Part shown: in pieces, positions 55,458 to 64,000 of the stretch | Layout: every line of letters starts with the position of its first letter | Numbering within the stretch: the first letter of the stretch is position 1 | Assembly: GCA_963575745.1 (NCBI GenBank) | Contig: CAUYUJ010002102.1 | Coordinates: forward strand, 146,501-210,500 | Reading direction: 5' to 3' | Length of the DNA: 64,000 nt | DNA from: Prorocentrum cordatum | Lineage: Eukaryota; Sar; Dinophyceae; Prorocentrales; Prorocentraceae | Position numbers and translations under genes: made by a program | Notes under the pieces: model-generated | Told to the model about the DNA's origin: nothing | The model's database searches: none | Seen by the model: only the letters and a program-made list of their open reading frames with translations

Positions 55458-56204
55458 CGTCGTCGTCGTCGTCGTCGCCGTCCTCCCTCCTCCCGCGTCG
55501 TCGTCGTCATCGTCGTCGCCTACGTCGTCCTCTGTCTTTGCTCGTGTTCGCATTAAACCAGACTCCGTCCTCATTTGGGCCGCCGTCGGGTCGTTTCCGC
55601 ACGTTGTCGTAGTGCCTCGTCAATCCTCCTCCCACGTCGTCGTCCGTCCGTCCGTCTCGACATGCCGCCTCCTCCGTCCCCTATATTTCGAATCGCCTCC
55701 GTCGTCGTCGTCCTGAGTCGTTAGTCGTTTTTTGAGTCGTCGTCTTCCGTCTTCCCTCAGTTCGTTGTCGTCGTCGTTCGGCGCAGTGCAGTCGCCTATC
55801 CTTCCTCCTTACCGTCGGTTCCTCGTCGCCGTCCATCCTCCTCCCTCGTCGTTGTGTCGTTGTCTTCGTTGGTCGGCCGTTTTCCCCGCGACTTCCCTCC
55901 ACAGCTCAGTTGGCTGAACTTACTCGTCGTCCCCTTTACGTCGTCGCGTATGCAAAGCAGTCGAGCGTCGTCGTCGTCCTTCGTCTTCGTCGCCGACGTC
56001 GGCGTCGTCTTTCGTCGCCCCGTCGTCGTCATTAGGCCGTCTACGTCGTAGTACGTTTGTCTTCTATGACGTCCGTCGACGTCGTGTCGTACGTTTTTCG
56101 TCGTCGTTCGGCGTCTTCAACCGTCGTCACCGTGCGGCGTTTCGTTGTCATCGTTCATCGCCACGGGTCGTCCTGTCGGCAGTCCCAGGCCGGGGGTCGT
56201 CAGT

Positions 56205-56244
<40 letters not shown>

Positions 56245-56360
56245 GTGTCGTCGTCGTCGTTGTCGGCGTCGTCGAAGTCGTTGGAGACGTCGTCGGTGTC
56301 GTCGTAGTCGTTGTCGGCGGCGTCGTCTTCGTCGTTGTCGCTGTCGTCGTCGGCGTCGCT
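55458..56360. repeat. (GTC)n tract, unit 11 (partly scrambled)
   Basis: The ends match the unit 2 tract (start 55458-55550, end from about 56195). The middle (about 55545-56190) is indel-rich and includes non-triplet words. Confidence 0.75.
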
Positions 56361-57913
56361 GTTTTTGCCAAGTGCCATGTGGTACCCACCGTCACGGTCT
56401 TAAGAGATTTTGCAAACCAAGTTGCGGGTGGGTGGGTGGGATGTTTGCGCGAGCAGTGGAGTGGACAACTCACTGCGAACAGAAATTAACTGCACCACAT
56501 AGCTTGCACCACGTAGATTACGCCACATAGCTTGCTCAGCATAGCTTATACCGCATAGCTTATGTCACATACAAGCTTGCACCACGTACATTGCGCCACA
56601 TAGCTTACTCCGCATAGCTTACACCACATAGCTTGCACCATCTAGCGTACGCCACAGATCCAGAGTGCAATAGCTCACTGGCTGCTGCATGTTGGCAAAC
56701 ATTTATTGTCTGGGACACGTCGGAGCAACCAGTTTGACAAAGAGGGGGGAAGGCAGCCGTTGAGCCGGAAAGCGGGAACAGCCTGAGCAGACCGAGGTGT
56801 CAACCACAAACGTCTTCGCGGATGGTTCGACATGTTCTTTCGATAATTTTGGGACCGCCTCGGGGCCATTCAGGAGGCCTTGGGGGCTCTTTGGGGGCTC
56901 TCTTGCGGGCTTTTCGGGCCCTCTCGGGGCGATCCAGGAGACCATCCTCCAAAAAGGGGGTTGCTCGATTACAGCCCCCGTGGCGGAGTCCCGAAAAATC
57001 GTCTCTTGGAACCCTGCAGCGATCTTGGGCTCTCTTGGGGCCATCTTCAGGCCCTAGAAGCCCATCGGATACCAGCAGAATCCAACTCGGGCCATCTTGC
57101 GCCATTTTGAGCCATCTTGGTCCAAAAGCTCCCAATACCCATCCAACACATGCGTAATGTTTCAATGACTCTGTGCTTGTCAAGGAATAGAATTGGACCG
57201 CTGCGGACCTCGTCGTAGGCTTCCAGTCGGAGCCAGACACGACGCCTTTTTGGGCGCTCTTGGGGCCGTCTTGGGACTCTTCTGGGCCACTCCTTCTGGG
57301 GGCTCTATTGGGCGAGCTTGGAGCCACCTTGAGACCTCGTACTCCCATCGGAAGCGAAAAGGTGAGAAGGCCTATATCATTGAAACGTATTAGGTTGTGA
57401 GAGAGATTTGGCTCATCGGGGGTATCCTTGGGCAGATTCGTGTCCACTTAAAGCTGTCTGCTGATGATCTTGAGGCCTCATGTCGACATTTTGGGATTCG
57501 CCTTGGGCTACCTTGTGAACATCTTGGAGGCCATCTTGTTTTGCTGGGTCCATCTTGGACCATCTTAGAAGCACTAGCCCCTCGCGAGTCCCCCCGCCCT
57601 TCAAGACCCAGGGGAGGGGGGACGGGGACGGGTCAGGCTACACACAAGCCGCAAGCCTTCCCGCTCACTCTCACCCGCCCTCCCAACATAGTACTTATCA
57701 CCGTAGTCTCAGCATATTTAGCCGTCGCCACTGGATGCCACTGGGAACCAACCAAGACGCCAGGTGCGCGACGCGTTCCACGCGCGCCACACGAGCATGG
57801 TTTTGGCTTTGTCGCCAGTAGGGTGGTGGAGAGGGTGTCAGTAGATCAGGAATAGAGGTAAACCCTCCCTGATGGGAAGAAGGTAGTTGGAGGAGCTTTG
57901 CCCCTGAACCCAG

Positions 57914-58217
57914 CCAATCAGCAAGGTTGTGGTGCTGGGAAGTGCGTGGCTGTGGCGCGCTTGAGGTCCAGTGCCCGTACGGCGCCATCACTTCACTGCT
58001 GCGAAAGGCTTCGGGCCAGGGCTTGCTTCTGCCGCTCCTTCTCTCACCCTCGCCCTCATCCACTTGCTCCGCTTCTCCTCCTCTTCTCCTCCCCCGCGGC
58101 CGTCTCTGCTCAAGCCGTTCGTTCGCCCGAGCCGTCGTGGCTCCGTTGGCCCCCCCCCAGGGTGCCTTTTCGCTGCCACCCCCGCCTCTCCGCAGAAAGG
58201 CCGCCCACGCCTGAGCG
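57914..58217 (+). promoter_or_regulatory. Unit 12 upstream region (class C)
   Basis: Matches the unit 3 region at offset 39454. Acceptor CCGCAG ends at 58195. Confidence 0.55.
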
Positions 58218-58842
58218 ATGTCGGCCGGCGTGCCCATGGAGCCCCAGCAGGAGATGATGTACGCGGCGCCCGCGGAGCCGCAGCGCATGAACATCTCCCC
58301 GGAGATGTTCCAGAAGCTCATGGCCGGGCATCCCGTGACTGAGGAGGAGATCCACGCGGACGCCGCGGCCATGGGCGGGGCGGCGGCGCCCGTCGTGGAG
58401 GCGGCCACGGCGGCGGTCGACGCCGCCGCCGACGCGGTGGGCGCGAAGAAGAAGTCCAAGAAGGAGAAGAAGAGCAAGGACCGGCGCTGCGCAGAAGGGG
58501 GTGGGGCGAGGGGGCGATTGGCTGAGGAGCCAGGAGGACTCTGTCTTGCCTTTTTGTTCCAGAGGCCGTCTCAGAAGCCTCTCGGAAGGGATCGATGCCT
58601 TCCAAAAAGCCCTTTGCCTTCCTGGGGGTTCGCTGGTTCGCCCCCCCAGGGGTTCATCCTGACCAGTTTTTCGAGCTGCGTCCAGCCCGTGCCGTGAGGG
58701 CCCCCTGGCAGGCCCCGCAAAGGGCGGAACGAGCTCCTCATAAGCTCACCCTCGCCTTTGCCCCCTTCTTCTGCGCGCCGCCAAGCAGGACGGGAGCAAG
58801 AAGGTCAAGACCAAGTCCGGGAAGAAGAAGGGCTGCTGCTGA
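58218..58842 (+). CDS. Array gene copy 12 (class C)
   Basis: Exon 1 58218-58478, intron 58479-58788 (310 bp), exon 2 58789-58842. Exons and intron appear identical to copy 3, with the GAC donor codon. Confidence 0.75.
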
Positions 58843-61800
58843 GCGCCGGCGGTGGCCGTTTGCCCCGTGGGGGCTTTTGATTTATCGCCTCCGTTGCCCG
58901 TCGCTGCCGTTTGCCGCCCCATCCGCAGACCTCCGACGTCGTGATTCTGTTGACGACGCGGCCCCCCGAAGCTGTCGACCCCATCCTGCGCCAGGACCGG
59001 CTTCCCCTCGCGGGTCTCTGTTGGATGGCCTGCGGGGCCCGGGGGAACGGCCCCCGAGGGGGTGGGGTTGCCCGAGTGCCGGGGAAGCCAGCCCTCGTCG
59101 ATTTTTGTCTCGGCGGCGCTGGAGGTCTGGGGGTCCATTGTACGCGCTCCACCCGGGAGCCAAAGCGTCTGCCAAAGAGCTGTAGGGAGCAGCGGGAGCT
59201 GCAGGGCGACGGCGAGCCCCGAGCCGTTCCAGGGCCCGAGGGGGCCCCCAGGCGGCTCGGGGGCCGAGGTCGCGCCGCAGGCCGTCCGTGCGTGCCGTTC
59301 TTAAAGGAATTGGCAGCGATGGCCAGCGTAAAAAAGAGGGGGAGAGCTACTCAGGCACAACTGTGGGCAATCATCTGCCATGATCTATCTTCTAGGTAAT
59401 CGGGCCTGGTTGTTGGGTCTTCGCTCGAAGGGCGCCGTTGGGCGCCTTATGGGCGCCATCTGCGTGGTTGCTGGTTGTTGGGTCTTCGCCCGGTGTGCGC
59501 CCGTGGACGCCTCGTGGGTTTTCGCCTGATGGGCGCCCGTGGGCGCCTCGAAAAAGCATACAAAAACACAAGGCTTCGCAACACAAATTTTCAACAAAAG
59601 CGTGCGCGCGCGCTCTTGCGTCGTCGTTGTCGTCGTCGCCGTCCTCCCTCCTCCCTCGTCGTCGTTGTCGTCGTCGCCGTCGTCGTCCTCTGTCTTTCCT
59701 CGTCTTCGTCGTCGTTTTTGCGTCGACGTTTCCGTCGTCGTTGTCGCCGTGGTCGTCCCTCCTCCCTCGTTGTCTTCGTCGGCGTTTCATCGTTGTCCCT
59801 CCTATTTCGTCGCCGTCGTCGTTGTCGTCGTCGTCGTCGTCGTCTTCCCTCCTCCCTCGTCGTTGTCGTCGTCGTCATCGTCGTCCTCCCTCCTCCCTCG
59901 TCGTCGTCGTCGTCTTCGTTGGCGACGTCGTCGTCTTCGTCGTCTTCGTCGTCGCCGTCGTCGTCGTCGCCGTCGTTGTCGTCGTCGGTGTCGTCGTCGT
60001 CGTCGGCGACGGCGGCGTAGTCGTCGTCGGCGTTGTCATCGTCGTCGTCAGCGTTGGCGTCGTCGTCGTCGTCGGTGTTGTCGCCGTCGTCGTCGACGTC
60101 GTTGTGTGTGCTCGCGTACGGTGATCTTTGGGACACGCCCCGCACCGTCTAAAGCGTCGACGTTTGCCATGATACCGCGCCCGCCCAAGTCGCCGACTCG
60201 CAATGAAGTGCCCGCTGGTATGTGCCCAACGATCAGCGCCACCGCGGCCGCGTCGGTCGTGCCAAACCAACCGGCCGCTGCGCGCGCGTGCTTGGGTTGG
60301 CGCGGCCGCAGAGACGCACCAGCCAACGCCGAGCATGCATCGCAATCGTCACCTTATGTATGGTTTTTGCAAACCAAGTTACGGGTGGGTGGGTGGGATG
60401 TTTGCAAGAGCACGGGATGTGTCATCTCGTTTGTGAAAATCAACTGCATCACATAGCTTGCACCTCATAGCTTACACCGCATAGTTCACACCACATCTCC
60501 GCATAGCTTAGACCACAAATATTGCACCATACAGCGTACACCACATATCCAGAGTGCAATAACTTACTGTCTGCTGCATGTTGGCAAACTTTCTAATCCG
60601 GGACATGTAGTAGCACCCATTTTGACAACGAGGGGGGAAGGCAGCCGTCAAACCGGAACGCGGGATCAACCTGAGCAGACCGAGGCGTCAACCACAAATG
60701 TCTTCGCGGATGGTTCGACATTGTTGTCTCGCGGAAGTCTCTGTAGATAATCTTGGGACCACCTCGGGACCATTGAGGAGGCCTTGGGGGCTCTGTGGGG
60801 GCTCTCTTGCGGGCTTTTCGGGCCCTCTCAGGGCGATCCAAGAGACCATCCTCCAAAAAGGGGGTTGCTCAATCACAGCCCCCGTGTCGCAGTCCGAAAA
60901 GTCGTCTCTTGAAGCCCTGGAGCGCTCTTGTGCCGCTTTGGGGGCTGTCCTAGGGCTCTTCTGGGCCTCTATTGGGCTCTCTTGGGGCCATCTTCAGGCC
61001 CTAGAAGCCCCAGAAGCCCATCGGAAGCCATCGGAACCAACTCGGGCCATCTTGCGCCATTGTGGAGCCATCTTGGCCCGAAAGCTCCCAAGACCCATCC
61101 TACGCATGCGTAATGTGTCAGTGACTCTGTGCGTGTTAAAGAATTGAAAAGCGGGACCGCCGCGGACTCCATCCACAGGCTTCCTTACGGAGCCAGCCAC
61201 GTCGCCATTTTGGGCGCTCTTTGGGCCGTCCTTTAGGGCTTTGGGGGGCCCTCTTGGGCTCTATTAGTCGATCTTGGAGCCAGCTTAAGGCCTCGGAGAC
61301 GCCCATCGAAAGAAAGAGCGGGGGAGCCGGGGGGAGCGAAAAGGTGAGAAGGCATACATCATTGAAAGACTGTAGCGTTTGATCGGTATGTTGGCTCATC
61401 GGGGATATCCTTGGGAAGATTCGTGTCCACTTGAAGCTGGCTGGTGGTGGTCTTGAGGCCTCATGTCGGAATTTTGTAAGCCACCTTGGGCTACATTGTG
61501 ACATCTTGGAGGCCATCGTGTTCTACCGGGTCCATCTTGGACCATCTTAGAAACACTAGCCCCTCGAGTACCCCCCTCTCAAGACCCAGGGGAGGGGGTA
61601 GGGGGACTGGTCCGGCTACACACAAGCCGCAAGACTTCCCGCTCGCTCCCACCCGCACTCCCAACATAGTATCACCCGGGCCTCAGCATATTCAGCCGTT
61701 GCCATTGGATAGACCGCCATTGGGAACCAACACAGACGCCAGGTGCACGACGCGTGCCACGCACGCCACACGAATATGGTTTCGGTTTTGTCGCCAGTAG

Positions 61801-61897
61801 GGTGGTGGAGAGGGTGTCAGTAGACCATGAGTAGAGGTAAGCCCTCCCTCATGGGAAGAAGGTGGTTGGAGGAGCTTTGCCCCTAAATCTTCTATGC
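58843..61897. repeat. Unit 12 spacer (class C to D)
   Basis: Same blocks as unit 3: downstream block to 59395, shortened GC repeat to 59550, tract, 60105-60445, 15-bp array 60446-60552, GGGGCTCT block, distal spacer. Two scrambled patches break the match: about 60104-60170 (GTGTGTGCTCGCGTACGG) and about 61130-61345, which includes a GGGGGAGCCGGGGGGAGC insertion. Confidence 0.7.
59619..60104. repeat. (GTC)n tract, unit 12
   Basis: Matches the unit 3 tract until about 60104, where it is cut by an unrelated ~65-bp sequence. Confidence 0.85.
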
Positions 61898-62212
61898 CCA
61901 ATCAACCCAGCCAATCAGCAAGGTTCTGGTGCTGGCAAGTGCGCGGCTGTGGCGCGCTTAAGGTCCAGTGCCCGTACGGCGCCCTCAGGCCTCACTCCCT
62001 TGCTGCGACAGGCTTCGGGCCAGGGCTTGCTCCCGCTACTCCTTCTCTGACCCTCGCCCTCGTCCGCTTGCTCCGCTTCCCCTCCTCTCCTGCTCCCCCG
62101 CGGCCGTCTCTGCTCAAGCCGTTTGTTTGCCCGAGCCGTCGTGGCTCCGCCCCCAGGGTGCCTTTTCGCTGCCCCCCCGCCTCTCCGCAGAAAGGCCGCC
62201 CACGCCTGAGCG
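61898..62212 (+). promoter_or_regulatory. Unit 13 upstream region (class D)
   Basis: Class D form with two CCAAT words and the extra octamer. Acceptor CCGCAG ends at 62190. Confidence 0.55.
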
Positions 62213-62792
62213 ATGTCGGCCGGCGTGCCCATGGAGCCCCAGCAGGAGATGATGTACGCGGCGCCCGCGGAGCCGCAGCGCATGAACATCTCCCCGGAGA
62301 TGTTCCAGAAGCTCATGGCCGGGCATCCCGTGACGGAGGAGGAGATCCACGCGGACGCCGCGGCCATGGGCGGGGCGGCGGCGCCCGTCGTGGAGGCGGC
62401 CACGGCGGCGGTCGACGCCGCCGCCGACGCGGTGGGCGCGAAGAAGAAGTCCAAGAAGGAGAAGAAGAGCAAGGACCGGCGCCGCGCAGAAGGGGGTGGG
62501 GCGAGGGGGGCGGCTGGCTGAGGAGGCAGGAGGACCCCCTCAGAAGGGACCGATGCCTCCCAAGAAGCCCTTGGCCTTCCTGGATGGTCGCCCCCTGGGG
62601 GGTCAATCCTGACCAGAGTTTCGAGCTGCGTCCAGCCGTTGTCGTGAGGGCCCCCTGGCAGGCCCCGCAAAGGGCGGAACGAGCTCCTCGTAAGCTCTCC
62701 CTCGCCTTTGCCCCCTTCTTCTGCGCGCCGCCAAGCAGGACGGGAGCAAGAAGGTCAAGACCAAGTCCGGGAAGAAGAAGGGCTGCTGCTGA
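62213..62792 (+). CDS. Array gene copy 13 (class D)
   Basis: Exon 1 62213-62473, intron 62474-62738 (265 bp), exon 2 62739-62792. It is the closest relative of copy 4 but lacks the 15-bp duplication, and has a silent ACT to ACG at Thr41. The 104-residue protein equals copy 2. Confidence 0.75.
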
Positions 62793-62946
62793 GCGCCGGC
62801 GGTGGCCGTTTACCCCGTGGGGGCTTTTGATTTAATTATCGCCTCCGTTGCCCGTTGCTGCCGTTTGCCGCCCCATCCGCAGACCTCCGGCGTCGTGATT
62901 CTGTTGACGACGCGGCCCCCCGAGGCTGTCGACCCCATCCTGCGCC

Positions 62947-63132
62947 GATGGGGGGAAGGTGGGGGTGGGGTTGGGAAGGGGGAGGGGGGGGGGAGAAGGG
63001 GAGAAAGGAGGGGGGGGGGGGTGGGGGGGGGGGGGGGGGGGGGAGGTGGGGGGGTGGGGGGGGGGGAGGGGGGAAGGGGGGGGGGGGGGGGGGGGAGGTT
63101 GGGGGGGGGGGGGGGGGGGGGAGGGGGAGAAG
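62947..63132. other. 186-bp G-rich insertion, likely artefact
   Basis: Long G runs are interrupted by A, T and AAGG words, with almost no C. It splits CTGCGCC from GGACCGGC, which are contiguous in every other unit. Confidence 0.7.
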
Positions 63133-63832
63133 GACCGGCTTCCCCTCGCGGGTCTTTGTTGGATGGCCTGCGGGGCCCGGGGGAACGGTCCCCGAGGGGG
63201 TGGGGTTGTCCAAGTGCCGGGGAAGCCAGCCATCGTCGATTTTGTCTCAGCGGTGCTGGAGGTCTGGGGGTCTATTGTACGCGCTTCACCCGGGAGCCAA
63301 AGCGTCTGCCAAAGAGCTGTGGGGAGCAGCGGGAGCTGCAGGGCGACGGCGAGCCCCGAGCCGTTCCAGGGCCCGAGGGGGCCCCCGGGCGGCTCCGGGG
63401 CCGAGGTCGCGCCGCAGGCCGTCCGCGCGTGCCGTTCTTAAAGGAATTGGCAGCTATGGCCAGCGTAAAAAAGAGGGGGAGCTCCTCAGGCACAAAATGA
63501 TTGACGCTTCGCGTGTGTGGGTTGTTCCCCGAGCTGTGCTCGCACCTGCGGGAGATGATATGCCATTCTTTATCTTCTAGGTAATCGGACTTGGTCGTTG
63601 GGTCTCCGCTCGAAGGGTGCCGTTGGGCGCCTCGTGGGCGCCATCTGCGTGGTTGCTGGTTGTTGGGTGTTCGCCCGGTGTGCGCCCGTGGACGCCTCGT
63701 GGGCACCCCGTGTGTGGTGGCTGGTTGTTGGGTTTTCGCCTGGTGGGCGCCCGTGGGCGCCTCGAAAAAACATACAAAAACTTCAAGGCTTCGCAACACA
63801 AATGTTCAACAAAAGCGTGCGCGCGCGCTCTT

Positions 63833-64000
63833 GCGTCGTCGTCGTCGTCGCCGTCCTCCCTCCTCCCTCGTCGTCGTTGTCGTCGTCGCCGTCGTCGTCC
63901 TCTGTCGTTCCTCGTCCTCGTCGTCGTTTTTGCGTCGTCGTCGTTTCCGTCGTCGTTGTCGCCGTGGTCGTCCCTCTTCCTTCGTTGTCTTCGTCGGCGT
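63833..64000. repeat. (GTC)n tract, unit 13 (partial)
   Basis: Start of the tract, matching unit 4, cut by the window end. Confidence 0.9.

Larger units (their letters stand above)
51067..57913. repeat. Unit 11 composite spacer, 6.8 kb, no gene
   Basis: Downstream block 51067-51620; GC repeat 51621-51815; 15-bp array 51822-52110; a second partial downstream block 52118-52260, GC repeat 52261-52450 and array 52458-52640; AT-richer leader 52641-53292 as in unit 2; minisatellite insertion 53293-55388; tract; then 56369-57913, identical in all frames read to 16915-18459 of unit 2, including the 15-bp array at 56490-56660. The repeated partial block suggests unequal crossover that lost one gene. 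Confidence 0.7.
7711..64000 (+). repeat. Tandem gene array, 13 units, about 4 kb per unit
   Basis: All gene copies point the same way. ATG-to-ATG spacings are 4686, 4895, 3963, 4026, 4041, 3402, 4023, 4060, 4098, 4078, 7763 and 3995. The short spacing (unit 6) lacks the trinucleotide tract. The long ones carry a foldback element (unit 1), a long leader plus tract (unit 2) or an extra partial spacer plus a minisatellite insertion (unit 11). Unidirectional arrays of nearly identical genes are typical of dinoflagellates. The array continues past the right edge. Confidence 0.9.
62793..64000. repeat. Unit 13 spacer (right edge)
   Basis: Conserved downstream block with a 186-bp G-rich insertion, then GC repeat 63584-63767, CATACAAAAACTTCAAGG leader and the beginning of the trinucleotide tract. 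Otherwise it follows unit 4. Cut by the window end. Confidence 0.7.

Overview
The window looks like nuclear DNA of a protist with a GC-rich, repeat-rich genome, most likely a dinoflagellate. Four observations support this. One small spliced gene is repeated head to tail, always on the + strand. Its intron has no GT or GC donor that keeps the frame and fits a GA-AG intron with a short direct repeat at its ends. A pyrimidine tract ending in CAG lies exactly 22 nt before the ATG in every clean copy, as expected for a spliced-leader acceptor. The spacers are long and full of satellite. A named genus (for example Prorocentrum) would be a guess. No bacterial-type genes, CRISPR array, tRNA or rRNA was found.

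Layout: 1-2290 is a very GC-rich ~52-bp minisatellite, with a second island at 6510-7275. 2291-6509 is lower-copy DNA with a 24-bp acidic-coding minisatellite (3608-4176), hairpins and short tandem repeats, and no gene I can name. 7470-8866 holds a 90-bp duplication, GA and CATA/TA microsatellites and a divergent start of the array. From 8867 to the right edge the window is a tandem array of 13 gene units, with ATGs at 9183, 13869, 18764, 22727, 26753, 30794, 34196, 38219 (corrupt), 42279, 46377 (corrupt), 50455, 58218 and 62213. Spacing is usually ~4.0 kb.

The gene encodes a 104-residue protein in two exons (87 + 17 codons). It has an acidic N-terminal part, an Ala-rich middle and a Lys-rich tail ending Gly-Cys-Cys. 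I do not recognise the family. Each spacer combines the same blocks: an exon-like conserved segment, a three-fold ~65-bp GC repeat, a (GTC)n tract or a 15-bp 'CATAGCTTGC' array, a GGGGCTCT-rich block, and a CCAAT-containing upstream region. Intron length and upstream variants sort the units into classes whose order repeats (C-D-E-E / C-D-E-E-E / C-D), so the array is a higher-order repeat. The 16.9-20.6 kb stretch recurs, apparently identical, at 56.4-60.1 kb.

Other notable structures are a 1.26-kb palindromic foldback element (11808-13062) flanked by CATATATG, with an empty-site relative in unit 6, and a ~2.1-kb insertion carrying a 90-bp minisatellite (53293-55388). Several patches full of single-base indels, plus one 186-bp G-rich insertion, look more like assembly error than evolution. 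The two broken gene copies lie in such patches.
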